Shown piece by piece: positions 1 through 11,660 of a stretch of DNA of 64,000 nucleotides. The position numbers and the translations under genes are program-made. The first letter of the stretch is position 1; each line of letters begins with the position of its first letter. This DNA is from Ovis canadensis (Eukaryota > Chordata > Mammalia > Artiodactyla > Bovidae): assembly GCF_042477335.2 (NCBI RefSeq), contig NC_091245.1, positions 118,702,501 through 118,766,500 on the forward strand, read 5' to 3'. A model generated the notes under the pieces. The model saw nothing but the letters and a program-made list of their open reading frames with translations, ran no database searches and was not told the origin of the DNA.

Positions 1-520
1 TTTTCTGTGCCATTGGAGTGTCAGCCAAGATCTTAACTATTTCCGCTGTCATACGGTCACCGGCTTTTCCAGTTGTCTGATACAAATGCATTTTCTCCTG
101 AAGCATTCTGGGAAGTTTTTCAGAGATAACTCACTCATTATACCTTCCACTGACTGGAGGTGTCTACCCTGCAGCTCCCTGGCATAGTTTATTGCTTATG
201 AGTGCATCTTCATTCCAGAGCTTCTGGCAGTATCCCTCCAGCTTCATTCTGTGAGCTCACCTCTTCTCTCCTTGTAGTGCTCCCTGCTCTCACTCTCACA
301 ATTATGATTCAGGTTTACAAGAATCACTCAAGCGTCCTCTTATCAAATACTCTGGGAGTGCAGGCTGCCCCCCATTCAGCAAGCTCACCTGTCCACCATT
401 AGCATAGCCAGCCAGTCTTAGCCTCTTAACATGGGCCAGACATCGGTTCCTTGTGTCCATAATTGTAAGAGACATTTAACTAGTTCCTGAGTGGTCCTGA
501 AGAAGACCCTACCTATTCTT
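1..520. other. No gene or recognised repeat
   Basis: AT-balanced sequence with only short chance frames. I recognise no exon, splice pair or repeat family. Confidence 0.4.
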
Positions 521-731
521 AGGCTGGTGTTCCTCAATCTCGACACTACTGACATTTGAGGCTACATATTTTTTGCATGTTGTGGGGGACTATCCTCTGC
601 ATTGCAGCATGTGCAACAGAATCTCTGGCCCTCAAATACCGGTAGCATCCCTCCTATCATGACCATCCAAAATGTCTCCAGACGTTGCTGGTATTCCCTG
701 TGGAGAAAAATCCATGCAGCTGAGAACCAAT
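521..731 (+). mobile_element. MER5A-type (hAT-Charlie) DNA transposon remnant
   Basis: The segment runs from 'cctcaatctcgacactactgacattt' style 5' sequence through 'aaaatgtctccagacgttgc' to 'gctgagaacc', the order and wording of the MER5A consensus. It is a non-autonomous, long-dead mammalian element without coding capacity. Confidence 0.85.
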
Positions 732-1534
732 TTTAGTCCTAGGCTGCAGGTGAGGGGGAAGCATGCTTTCCTGTGGGAATAGAGTGTGACTCTTGCAAAA
801 CTCAAGGCAACAGCTCTCTGAATCAACTTCAGACTCCACCTCGGCCTTTGCTAGGAAAGAGTCACACCCTAAGTGGTAAAAGTTCAGGGCTTGCAACACC
901 AGTTTTCAGTTCTTCTCCAAGTACTACAAAGGTCCCCTGGCCTCTCCTTGAGAAACATGGGAGTATTTGAAACCCAGAGTCCTAGAACCTCAGTCAAAAC
1001 TGAGATAGCATAGCCCCGTTCTCATAAGCTATTATCAAGTTATTTTTGGAGGAGGAAAAAAGGAGCATATGTGTACATCACACTCACTCACTGTTAATAG
1101 TACGTTCTCTGCATAGAATATCTCTGGGAAAATTCACAAAGAATTAAAAGATAGTGTCTATTTTTTCTGAGTAAAGGAACTAGGTGATGAGACAAGAAAA
1201 GACAAACTCTTCACTTTTGTGTGGCTTGAATTCTAAACCATATTATTATCTATAAAGTTTCTTTTAAAAAGGAAAAGAGCAAAGAATTATTTTAAAAAAT
1301 TTTAGAACCTTTTAAGGGGAGGCAGGATTGCATGAGGAAAAGCATGCATGGAGAGGCTAAATTCTGGGAATGCAAAATGGCCCAACTGTCCTGTGGCTCT
1401 GTTTTAACTCCAAGCATTCTCTAGGGTTAAAATGAAGTCAATGAAAGCAACTTGTGCAATTTTTCTACAATTGCAATTTCACAGAATGTTCCCTCTAAAG
1501 GATGGATTTAAAAGCTTAACTATTTCCACCATGA
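732..1534. other. No gene recognised
   Basis: AT-rich intergenic sequence. Only short chance frames; no recognisable repeat or regulatory block. Confidence 0.4.
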
Positions 1535-1690
1535 CACAACAAAATCAATGTATTTATTCATTCTTTCTTTCAGCAAATATTTGAGTACCTGTTATGTGCC
1601 AGGCACTGTTCTGTGCTAAGTATACAGGACTGACCAAAACAAAACCCCCGCTCTCATATATTCTAATGCAAGAAGAGGTCAGAAAATGCA
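1535..1690 (+). mobile_element. Ancient mammalian interspersed repeat (family not assigned)
   Basis: Contains the widely repeated mammalian signature 'gttatgtgccaggcactgtt' followed by an AT-rich tail. The same signature recurs in degraded form near 29050, 34120 and 52700. I cannot assign the family without a library search. Confidence 0.5.
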
Positions 1691-1785
1691 AAATAAAAGT
1701 AAGTAAATTGTACAGTATCAGGGAGTGAGAAATGCTAAAGAGAAAAAGGAAATTGTAGAGGACAAATAAGGAGTTCAGATGGAGG

Positions 1786-2686
1786 TCAGTCAGTTCAGTT
1801 CAGTTGCTCAGTCGTGTCCTACTCTTTGCGACCCCATGAATCGCAGCATGCCAGGCCTCCTTGTCCATCACCAACTCCCGGAGTTCACTCAGACTCACGT
1901 CCATCGAGTCAGTCATGCCATCCAGCGATCTCGTCCTCTGTCGTCCCCTTCTCCTCCTGCCCACAATCCCTCCCAGCATCAGAGTCTTTTCCAATGAGTC
2001 AACTCTTCGCATGAGGTGGCCAAAGTACTGGAGTTTCAGCTTCAGCATCATTCCTTCCAAAGAAATCCCAGAGCTGATCTCCTTCAGAATGGACTGGTTG
2101 GATCTCCTTGCAGTCCAAGGGACTCTCAAGAGTCTTCTCCAACACCACAGTTCAAAAGCATCAATTCTTCGGCGCTCAGCCTTCTTCACAGTCCAACTCT
2201 CACATCCATACATAACCACTGGAAAAACCATAGCCTTGACTAGACAGACCTTAGTCAGCAAAGTAATGTCTCTGCTTTTGAATATGCTGTCTAGGTTGGT
2301 CATAACTTTTCTTCCAAGGAGTAAGCGTCTTTTAATTTCATGGCTGCAGTCACCATCTGCTGTGATTTTGGAGCCCAAAAAAGTAAAGTCTGACACTGTT
2401 TCCCCTGTTTCCCCATCTATTTCCCATGAAGTGATGGGACCAGATGCCATGATCTTCATTTTCTGAATGTTGAGCTTTAAGCCAACTTTTTCACTCTCCT
2501 CTTTCACTTTCATCAAGAGGCTTTTTAGTTCCTCTTCACTTTCTGCCATATGGGTGGTGTCACCTGCATATCTGAGGTTATTGATATTTCTCCTGGCTTC
2601 TTCCAGCCCAGTGTTTCTCATGAGGTACTCTGTATATAAGTTAAATAAGCAAGGTGACAATATACAGCCTCGATGTACTTCTTTTC
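1786..2686 (-). mobile_element. BovB LINE, 3' part (antisense), interrupted by an LTR
   Basis: The - strand carries BovB reverse-transcriptase C-terminal coding with motifs such as [26 protein letters not shown] and [12 protein letters not shown]. The 3' end, with the ttcag repeats typical of BovB tails, is at the left edge. The frame from 2723 to 1800 is open in this stretch but reads out of the LTR at its start, so it is not an intact protein. The 5' continuation is at 4052-4500, on the other side of a solo LTR. Confidence 0.92.
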
Positions 2687-4051
2687 TGCCGGGTGCCAGC
2701 ACGGGAGATCCCACCCATGACAAAGGTCATGAGGAAGAGGCCTGACAGGCCAAGGCGAGTCAGGTCTCAAGGGGTCCTCTGCCCAAGCATCTACCCCAAA
2801 ACCAAAATCTGTCTGTTTACTGTCTGCTATACTACACTCTTCTGACATTAACAGGGGGTTATCCCCGACCACCTTTCTCTGGAAAAAGTTAACTTAGAGC
2901 TCTAGTTAGTCTCCTGCATATAAAAGGAGTGTCTCAGCTCAAACTCCTCTGATGCCTCTCTAACTTGCCTGACAGGTTTCCCCAGACTTTTACAACTATG
3001 CACGTGATTGTTTACAGCCTCCCAACAGTGAGAGGCATGGGAAGCTTAAAACATCTTAAAGGTATAGAGCCTTTTAAAGAGCTAAAAATTATATTGGTGA
3101 AGGGTTTCATTGTTGAGTTAATGATTGCTGCCAGGCCTCCATATCCTTTATCTTTTAGACACCTGGGAGGATATTAATCAATGTAATTGGGATGCAGACA
3201 TAGGAATATAGTAGTTTTGATGTTAGCAATACTAGACTTTTGAGTTAATGAATTTTCTCTTTGTTATAAATCACTGTACTCCTCTCTCTTTGTTATAAAT
3301 CGTTGTATCCTTGCTATGTAAGAATGCAACTTTATTTAGTGCTTTCTGAGAGTGGCACCAGACTTTGGAAAGAACAACACTTTTAGGGCAAATAAGTTTT
3401 CTGGTTGACGGACCCTTACCAGAAAGAGGCCATAAAATGCTAATAGGCCTCCTAGCCAGAAGATGATGTAAATCACCTAAGACCTGTGTATACAGATAGG
3501 TATGCTGAGAGAAAGCCTGGTCTCGATAGGGTCAGGGCTGCTGACCCTGCATGATTTTGTTTTTTCCATTATTCTCTATGTACAGCTTAAGGCATATAAG
3601 CCCCCTGGAAAAATAAAATTTGGGGCCTCGCCTCATCATTGCTTGGCTCCCCATGTCAGTTCTCTTTTTCTTTCTCTCTCTTACTCTTCTTTTCAGGCTG
3701 ATGTCTTGGAGCGCAGGGGCTCGCTGTGTTCACTTCTCTGCTGGGCTTCTAAGACCCACGGGAGAGGGAGCCCAAGGCGGGGCACCCTCCGCTATTCAAG
3801 TCGGTGCCTGTGGCCTATGTGAACAGTGTAAGTCCCTTGTCTTGGGACTTTATTGGCTTTCTGCGTTAACCAAGAAATATCAGCCCCTTTCTCTCCTCTG
3901 TTTTCTAAACTGCAACATTCTTTCTTTATCTCTTTCTATATCTCTAAATAAATCCTTATCTCCTTCTATATCTCTAAATAAATTAATCTCTTATCACCCA
4001 CACTGCCCATGCTTCAAATACCCTGGATTCAACTGGGGCTGGTCCCTGGTA
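2687..4051 (+). mobile_element. Solo LTR of a ruminant endogenous retrovirus (BTLTR1-like), 1365 bp
   Basis: It starts TGCCGGGTGCCAGC and ends GGTCCCTGGTA (the last CA changed to TA). A six-base CTTTTC flanks it at 2681-2686 and 4052-4057. BovB sequence resumes without loss on the far side, so the insertion boundaries are exact. AATAAA occurs twice (3947, 3977) in a locally duplicated U3/R-type tract, and a TATA-like catataag lies near 3593. There are no internal viral genes: recombination has left one LTR. Six-base duplications and TG..CA ends fit a betaretrovirus-like (class II) ERV. Confidence 0.88.
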
Positions 4052-4500
4052 CTTTTCCTATTTGGAACCAGTCTGTTGTTCTATGTCCAGTTCTAAGTGT
4101 TGCTTCCCGACCTGCACATAGGTTTCTCAAGAGGCAGGTCAGGTGGTCTGGTATTCCCATCTCTTTCAGAATTTTCCACAGTCAATTGTGATCCACACAG
4201 TCAAAGGCTTTGGTATAGTCAAGAAAACAGGAATAGATGTTTTTCTGGAACTCTATTGCTTTTTCCATGATCCAGTGGATGTTGGCAATTTGATCTCTGG
4301 TTCCTCTGCTTTTTCTAAAACCAGCTTAAACATCTGGAAGTTCACGGTTCACATATTGCTGAAGCCTGGCTTGGAGAATTTGAGCATTACTTTACTAGTG
4401 GGTGAGATGAGTACAATTGTGTGGTAGTCTGAGCATTCTTTGGCATTGCCTTTCTTTGGGATTGGAATGAAAACTGACCTTTTCCAGTCCTGTGGCCACT
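4052..4500 (-). mobile_element. BovB LINE, 5' continuation of the copy split by the LTR
   Basis: The - strand reads BovB reverse-transcriptase sequence upstream of the part at 1786-2686 (a loop containing the YHTIVLIS and QPDWKRS-type region). It begins immediately after the LTR's 3' duplication and is truncated near 4500, where non-BovB sequence starts. Confidence 0.88.
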
Positions 4501-4676
4501 GATGAGTTACTGACATTTTAAATACGGTGATCAGAGAAGAAGAATTCAATGCGAAGATGACTGTGGGATTAGGCAGATTTTCAGACTTTCATACAGGGTC
4601 ACATGCTCAGAAGGGCCCATACTTGTTTTAACACACTACCTCACCTATTAAGGGTTTTGAAACCCTTAATTAAAAG

Positions 4677-5797
4677 AAAGTGAAAACGCTGTTGAAAACT
4701 CAACATTCAAAACACTAAGATCATGGCATCTGGTCCCATCAGTTCAGTTCAGTTCAGTTCAGTCACTCAGTTGTGGCTGACTCTTTGTGACCCCATGAAT
4801 CGCAGTATGCCAGGCCTCCCTGTCCATCACCAACTCCTGGAGTTCACTCAAACTCACATCCATCGAGTCGGTGATGCCATCCAGCCATCTCTTCCTCTCT
4901 CATCCCCTTCTCCTCCTGCCCCCAATCCCTCCCAGCATCAGGGTCTTTTCCAGTGAGTCAACTCTTCACATGAGGTGGCCAAAGTATTGGAGTTTCAGCT
5001 TTAGCATCATTCTTCCTATGAACACCTAGGAATGATCTCCTTTTGGATGTACTGGTTGGATCTCCTTGCAGTCCAAGGGACTCTCAGGAGTCTTCTCCAA
5101 CACCACAGTTCAAAAGCATCACCACTGGAAAAACCATAGCCTTGACTAGACGGACCTTTCACTTCATGGCAAATAGATGGGGAAACAATGGAAACAGTGA
5201 CAGACTTTATTTTCTTGGGCTCCAAAATCATTGCAGATGATGACTGCACACATGAAATTAAAAGACGCTTGATCCTTGGAAGAAAAGTTATGACCAACCT
5301 AGATAGCATATTAAAAAGCAGAGACATTACTTTGCCAACAAAGGTCCATCTAGTCAAAGCTATGGCTTTCCCAGGAGTCATGTATGGATGTGAGAGTTGG
5401 GCCGTAAGGAAGGCTGAGCACCAAGAACTGATGCTTTTGAATTGTGGTGCTGGAGAAGACTTGAGATTCCCTTGGACAACAAAAAGATCAAACTAGTCAA
5501 TCCTGAAGGAAATCAACACTAAATTTTTACTGGAAGGCCTGATGCTGAAGCTGAAACTCCAATACTTTGGCCACTTGATGCAAAGAGCCAACTCATTGGA
5601 AAAGACCCTGGTGCTGGGAAAGATTGAAGGCAGGAGGAGAAGGGGATGACAGAGGATGAGATGGTCGAGTGACATCACTGACTCAACGGACATGAGTTTG
5701 AGCAAACTCTGGGAGATGATGACGGACAGGGAAGCCTGGCATGCTGCAGTTCATGGGGTCGCAAAGAGTCGGACATGACTGAGTGACTGAACAACAA
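4677..5797 (+). mobile_element. BovB LINE 3' part (sense) carrying a nested antisense BovB
   Basis: Sense BovB runs 4677-4741 and resumes at 5159 ('cacttcatgg'), continuing to the 3' end at about 5797. Motifs DFIFLGSKI, KSRDITLPTKVHLVKAM and YGCESWAV are visible at 5188-5420. The frame breaks at 5496 and again at a TGA near 5648, so it is dead. Confidence 0.9.
4742..5158 (-). mobile_element. BovB LINE 3' fragment inserted antisense in another BovB
   Basis: The left edge is a (gttca)n BovB tail and the right edge is 'gactagacggacctt', equal to the complement of 5341 onward. The interrupted BovB resumes exactly at 5159, with only TCA shared at both edges as a possible target duplication. An internal deletion of roughly 50 bases relative to other copies lies near 5120. 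Confidence 0.88.
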
Positions 5798-5889
5798 AAC
5801 AGTTTTTAACAAGAAATCCAAGATTTTCAGTGTATTGGCCCTGCATGTTATATAGGGGATCCTACTTTCAGATAATTGAGGATAAGCTT

Positions 5890-6480
5890 TGTAGGAAAGA
5901 AGAATCACAAAGAGCATATCTGGAGTTTGCAAGAAGCAAGGAAGTTAGAGAGACTAGTGATGGAGGCAGGACAGTGATGGGTGATGATGTAACACATAAT
6001 GTGAAGTCATCCTCTGGGTGGGATGGAAAACAACTTGTGGAGTTTGAGCAGTGGAGTGACACAACATGTATCATCAAAGAATAGCTCTGGATTTCCACTG
6101 AGGATAGATTACAGATGGGCAAGAACAGAACTGAGGATACCATTAGGAGGCTACAGCGACAATCCGAGCAAGACGTGGCTCGGACGTGTTGTTAGAGTGA
6201 AAGTGCTGAGAGGTGGTTCGATTCTGGATGTGTCTTAGAGGATTTGCCTGATTGCATTTAGGGTCAGAGATTGAAATAAGAGTCAAGGGTGGCTCTAAAG
6301 TTGGCCTGAGCAACTAGAAGGATGGAGTTGTCATTTTTGGAATAAATATAGAAGGTTGTGGGAGAAGTAAGCTTTCCAGGAAACTGAAGGAATTCGCTTT
6401 AGACATTTTCAATTTGAGCTATTTCACATCTAAAAGGCGATATCCAATAGGTAATTGAGTATCTATATTGAGAGTTCCAG
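5890..6480 (+). mobile_element. Ancient mammalian repeat (family not assigned)
   Basis: The sequence follows a widespread mammalian repeat text (agttaggaggct..., then 'ggtcagagattgaaataagagtcaagggtggctctaaagttggcctgagcaactagaaggatgg' in content, paraphrased). Similar degraded pieces occur near 33330-33580 and 59395-59660. Open frames across it are chance. Confidence 0.4.
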
Positions 6481-8084
6481 GGAAAATCTGCATTGACAAT
6501 ATGTATTTAGGAGTAATGAGCTCAAATGGATAACATTTAATGTCATGGGAGTAAATGAATCACCATGCAAGTGTACAGAGAAAAGAGGTTCAAGGTCTGA
6601 GTTCTGAGTTTGCTCTATGGTAGAGGTAGAATATGAGGGGGAAGCAGCAAAGGAAGGCTCCTGATATGTGCCACATATAGAAAAATTACCATCCAATAAA
6701 AACCAACTGAGAAAAATATCCTTTAATATATTGAAGTATAAGTGTCATTCAGCACTGCAGATGAACCTGGTTTTCACATCATTCCAGGCTTTGGTAAGAG
6801 CTCCTAATTTAGATGACCTATGAGCAAATGAAATAACTGGCTAGCAGAACAGCAATGAATTCCAAGCCATGGAAATAATAATTATTCTTATTGTGTTGTT
6901 TTTAATAATTTTTTAAATTTCTCAGAAATAGTCTAGATTTATAGGGTGACCACCAACCCCAGTTTCCCTGAAATGGAGGCAAACCCCAAGATTCAGAATT
7001 CATGCTCAGTGTGGGAAATTAACCCAATGTGGTATCAGTTTTTTATTCAAATCCAGTCTTTCCAGATAATATCTTATTCTTTCTCATCTGCAAAAATATG
7101 AGTAATACAGGGTTGTTATAAGATAAAACAAAAATATTATACATCAGAATGCATGACATTTAGTGGTTATTCAATAAATGATCATTAATATTAGGAGAAA
7201 ACCATCTTGTATACCTCATTAAACCCTAAGGACACCACTAGCATATGGCAAGCAAATTTTTTGGAGTTCACAATTATGATCCAGAGTTACAAAGGAACAT
7301 TAACTTATATTTATCATATTTCTATTTAGCATCATTATCCACTGAGAGGTACAGGGAACATGACATGAAGTAAAGAGAGAAGCCCAACACAATATTTGAT
7401 TCTATCATAAATATAGCATTCTATTATTCTATGATGATATTTATACCATTATAATAATATTAACACTGACTATTGGCTTTCAAATTATAGAATAGACAAA
7501 TTATGGGGAAATTAACCATAGTTTCAGAACAGAGTATAAATGCTATTAATCTGAATATTGTCAAAATAGATCAATAGCTATCAAAAGAACGGGAGTGAAA
7601 ATAAGGTAAAGAGAGGCAAAAGGTAGTGGAATTACCAAGATCCAAAGTGTGAAATTAAGTACTATCTCTTGTTTATGGAAAATGAATTGGAGATTTAAAT
7701 ATATGTTTTGAGCAACTGAGGCTAGTGGTAGGACCCTTTCAAAGGGTGGAGAAATTGTAATTAATGGAGGTGAAATAAATCTTTGTTCATCATAGAATAG
7801 CAAGGTGTAAAGATGGTCAGTTTTTTAAATGGTATAAGGTTATTGTTGAGAAATGTGGCAATCTCCATCCCAGGAAAAAATAGAAATGATTAAAATTTCA
7901 GTACTTAAAGTCATTCAGCTTTTCAGATAACTGATGTAGTGACTCATTTTTGAGTGAGTAATAAAATCAAACCAGTTCCTTCTCAATTCAGAACCTGGGC
8001 CACTATCAATATAGCTCCTGAAAACTGGATTCTCATACCTTGATTCCACTTTATTTAGATAAGACTGACTAATGAGTCAGCTAC
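6481..8084. other. AT-rich intergenic DNA, no gene recognised
   Basis: Very AT-rich, with poor open frames on both strands. I see no exon, SINE or LINE signature that I can name. Confidence 0.4.
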
Positions 8085-9130
8085 TGTATTTGTCAGTGAG
8101 GGCTGCTTTTAAGAAAACATCACAGACTGAGTGACTTAAAGAACAGAAATTTATTTTCTCACAATACTGGAGGCGAGAAGTCTGAGACCAAGGTGTTGTC
8201 AGGGTTAGTTTCTGGTGGGGGCTCTCCTCCTGGCTCTATAGACGGTCTCCTCACCAGGCTTCCCCGTGGCCTCTTCGCCACAAGTGCTTGGGGAAAGGGG
8301 GATCAGTGGTGTCTCTTCCTGGTGGGGGCTCTCTTCCTGGTGTGGGCTCTCTTCTTGGCTCTATAGACGGTCTCCTCGCCAGGCTTCCACGTGGCCTCTT
8401 TGCTACACGTGCCTGGGGAAAGGGGGATCTGTGGTGTCTCTTCCTGGTGGGGGCTCTCCTCCTGGTTCTATAGATGGTCTCCTCACCAGGCTTCCACATG
8501 GCCTGTTTGCCACAAGTGCCTGGGGAAAGGGGGATCAGTGGTGTCTCTTCCTGGTGGGGGCTCTCTTCCTGGTGTGGGCTCTCTTCTTGGCTCTATAGAC
8601 GGTCTCCTCGCCAGGCTTCCACGTGGCCTCTTTGCTACACGTGCCTGGGGAAAGGGGGATCTGTGGTGTCTCTTCCTGGTGGGGGCTCTCCTCCTGGTTC
8701 TAGAGACGGTCTCCTCACCAGGCTTCCACATGGCCTGTTCGCCACAAGTGCCTGGGGAAAGGGGGAATCAGTGGTGTCTCTTCCTGGTGGGGGCTCTCCT
8801 CCTGGTTCTGTAGACGGTCACCTCGCCAGGCTTCCCCATGGCCTCTTTGCCACAAGTGCCTGGGGAAAGGGGGATCTGTGGTGTCTCTTCCTGGTGGGGG
8901 CTCTCTTCCTGGTGGGGGCTCTCTTCCTGGTTCTAGAGACAGTCACCTCACCAGGCTTCCATGGGGCCTCTTCGCCACAAGTGCCTGGGGAAAGGGGGAT
9001 CAGTGGCCTCTCTTCCTCTTCTTCTAAGGATCACACCTCCTCCCTCAGCACTTCCTTGACCCTTAGTTGTTGCTCTTAATCCCTAATCTCCAAATATAGT
9101 CACATTACAAGTTAGAACTTCAGCATAGAA
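8085..9130 (-). mobile_element. Ancient repeat expanded by an internal minisatellite
   Basis: The left part (gtgacttaaagaacagaaatttattttctcacaatactgg in content) and the right part (aaggatcacacctcc..., ccctaatctccaaatatagtcacatt) are the two halves of a common mammalian repeat that also appears at 31040-31270 and 37430-37890. The middle of that repeat has expanded into the tandem array at 8221-9003. Family not assigned; strand given by comparison with the copy at 31040. Confidence 0.55.
8221..9003. repeat. GC-rich minisatellite, 107/125-bp units in a 232-bp higher-order pattern
   Basis: The marker GACGGTCTCC (or one-base variants) occurs at 8241, 8366, 8473, 8598, 8705, 8813 and 8938, giving spacings of 125, 107, 125, 107, 108 and 125 bases. 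Long units carry an extra copy of a 'tggtgtgggctctcttc'-like submotif. Units at 8366-8472 and 8598-8704 are nearly identical, so the first four units form two 232-bp dimers. Long open frames on both strands (up to 201 codons) follow from the GC-rich repeat and are not a gene. Confidence 0.93.
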
Positions 9131-9164
9131 ATGAGGGTGGCATGGGGTAGGCAGACAGTTCAAC

Positions 9165-9650
9165 TCACAATACTGACCATTTTTATTGGTAGACTTTTTC
9201 ATGATGGCCATTCTGACTGGTGTGAGGTGGTACCTCACTGCAGTTTGATTTACATTTCTCTCATAATTAGCAATGTTGAGCATCTTTTCATGTGCCTGTT
9301 GGTCATCTGTATGTTTTCTTTGGAGAAATGTCTATTTAGGTCTGCTGATTTTTTCAGCTGGGTTTGTTGGGGTTTTTTTTCAGTTTTATGAGCTGTTACC
9401 ATATTTTGGAAATTAAGCACCTATCAGTCACATCATTTGCAAATATTTTCTCCCAATCTGTGGGTTATCTTTTCATTTTGTTTATGTTTTCCCTCCTTGT
9501 ACAAAAGCTTGTAAGTTTGATTATATCCCATTTAAATTATTTGCTTTTATTTCAATGGCCTTCAGAGACTGACCTAAACCATTAGTGCAGTTTATGTCGA
9601 GAATGTTTTGCCTATGTTCTCTTCTAGGAGTTTTATATGGCAACTACTAT
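9165..9650 (-). mobile_element. L1 LINE fragment (ORF2 3' region/3' side), antisense
   Basis: On the + strand it reads the familiar L1 antisense text (ggccattctgactggtgtgaggtgg, gttgagcatcttttcatgtg, ggagaaatgtctatttaggtc). Several small deletions and an insertion near 9355 break the frame. Confidence 0.88.
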
Positions 9651-9887
9651 TTTTTAATAAAAATAAAACCTCCTCCCCAGGATAACAGCTCTAACATACT
9701 AGTTGCTAACTTTCTATGTTGTGCATTATCTGTATGCAAAGTGTTCCTTTCCAATTTAGCTTCAGCAGAAACTTCAAACCACACAAGTAATCTAGTGGCA
9801 TTTTTCCCAGGTTTCAGAGGGTTGACAGTTTTCCCATTCATCAAGAAACTTTCCCAGCAGTTCAATTGCATCCTGAGTGTCTGTATT

Positions 9888-10330
9888 TGTTTTCCATTGC
9901 TGTATAACAAATTATCACAAATTTAGCAGCTTAAACAACTTGCATTTACAGTCTCATAGTTCCTGTAGGTTAGAAGTCTGGCACAACGTAGCTTGGTTCT
10001 CTGCTCTGGGTCTCATGAGGCTGAACCAAGGTGTCCTCAGCTACGGTCCCACGTGGAGCTTTGGATCCTCTTTCAAGTTTATCTCGGTTTTGGCAGAATT
10101 CAGTTCCTTTCTGTTGTAAGGCTGAGATTGCTGTTGACTGTCAGCTGGGGTTCACCCTCGACTCCAAGTCTTCCTTGGGTTTTAGCCATGTGGCCCCTCC
10201 ATTGCCAGTTCACCATATGGCTGTTTATCTTCTTCCAGGCTAACAGGAAAATGTCTCTATGATGTTTCACCTTTTAAAGGGCTCATTCTAATCTAATCCA
10301 CAGATCACATTCAAATTTGTCAATTATCCC
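9888..10330. mobile_element. Ancient mammalian repeat (family not assigned)
   Basis: 'ttgctgtataacaaattatcaca' followed by 'cagcttaaacaac' and 'tctcatagttcctgtaggttagaagt' is a common mammalian repeat signature, related to the one at 8085. No coding potential. Confidence 0.5.
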
Positions 10331-10472
10331 AATAATACCTATTATAGGTTCAGGCTCTCATCCAAGATCATATACAATATTTAACTGTCATGTCTATTTG
10401 ATCTCAAGTTCTTCAAACTTTCCCAACTTTCATGACCTTGACATTTTTAAAGAGAGCAAGCCAGTTACTTTC

Positions 10473-10907
10473 TTGTTGTTACTGTTCAGTCGCTAAGTCA
10501 CATCTGCTCTTTGAGACCCCATGAACTACAGCACACCAGGCTTCCCTATCCTTCACTATCTCCCGGAGTTCACTCAAAATTGTTTAGTAGGTGATGCTAT
10601 CTAATCATGTTATCCTCTACCACACTCTTCTCCTTTTGCCTCCAATCTTTCCCAGCAACAGGGTCTTTTCCAGTGAGTTGACTCTTCACATCAGGTGGCC
10701 ATAGTATTGGAGCTTCAGCTTTAGCAATAGTCCTTTCAGTGAATATCAGGGTAGATTTGCTTTACAACTGATTGATCTCCTTGCTGTCCAAGGGACTCTC
10801 AAGAGTCTCCTCCAGCACCATAATTCAAAAGCATCAATTATTTAGCACTCAGCCTTTCACATAATATACTCTGCATAGAAGCTAAATAAACAGGGTGATG
10901 ATATTAC
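10473..10907 (-). mobile_element. BovB LINE 3' fragment, antisense and diverged
   Basis: Starts with a (ttg)n-type BovB tail and follows BovB to 'ctctgcatagaagctaaataaacaggg', with a large internal deletion near 10860. It is more diverged than most copies in the window. Confidence 0.85.
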
Positions 10908-11099
10908 TACAGTGATTGTAAAATGCTTCGACTGATGTAACCAGAGGAACCTGTTTTAAGCTGATTCTTGTGTCTCTATGGCATTTCACTTATTATTCTT
11001 TGAGCAACTTTAACTGTCTGGCACGAAAAGTATCTTCAAGGTTCATCTTGTACTTTCCCCCCCACATCCAGAATCAACCATTTATCCAAGGATCATTGC

Positions 11100-11660
11100 T
11101 TTTAGTGGAAAAAAAGTATTTAGAAACCAAGATGTGGGCACTAATTACAGTCGTTGTGACTGGAATATTATTGCTTTTAGTTCCTTACAGGAAATAGAGC
11201 CAGAAGTATATGAATACATATCTATAACATATAAATCTATTTTCATATCATTCTACCTATACATATTCAAAACAATGAGTTCACACCAATACTTCCAATT
11301 CCAAACTAACACCACAAAGTTTTTCCAGCCTCTTCTTTCCCATAATTGTAATGTCTTTCTCAGATTATGAGAAACTTGAATTCCATTATTCCCAACACAT
11401 TTGCTCTTCAATCGGTTCCCAAGTGTCTAAGCAATCTTCTGACTATTCAGGCTGTCTTCTTGGCCCTGGCCTTGGCAGCCCCAACCATGCTGGCTGAGCC
11501 TTTGGTCCCAGTCCCTCCCAACACAGCAACCACAATGGTAAAATCCTCAGCCCTAGCCATCCTGGCCACACTGATAAGTTCTTTAGTATTGCTACAACCA
11601 TTCAGCAGTCAAGTCTTCATCCCCAACTCTATTAATCATATTAATTGCACCAATCAAAAA
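11100..11660 (+). mobile_element. Ancient L1-type 3' UTR-like remnant
   Basis: The order 'caatgagttcacaccaatacttccaattc', then a C-rich tract 'ccttggcagcccc...cacagcaaccac', resembles the 3' region of old mammalian L1 families. A 103-codon frame at 11367-11678 with a hydrophobic stretch lies wholly inside it and has no other support as a gene. Confidence 0.45.

Noticed and set aside
8266..9079. Long Gly/Ser/Leu-rich open frames on both strands
   Set aside because: They track the minisatellite units in every frame; low complexity, no splice or start context, and no homology expected.
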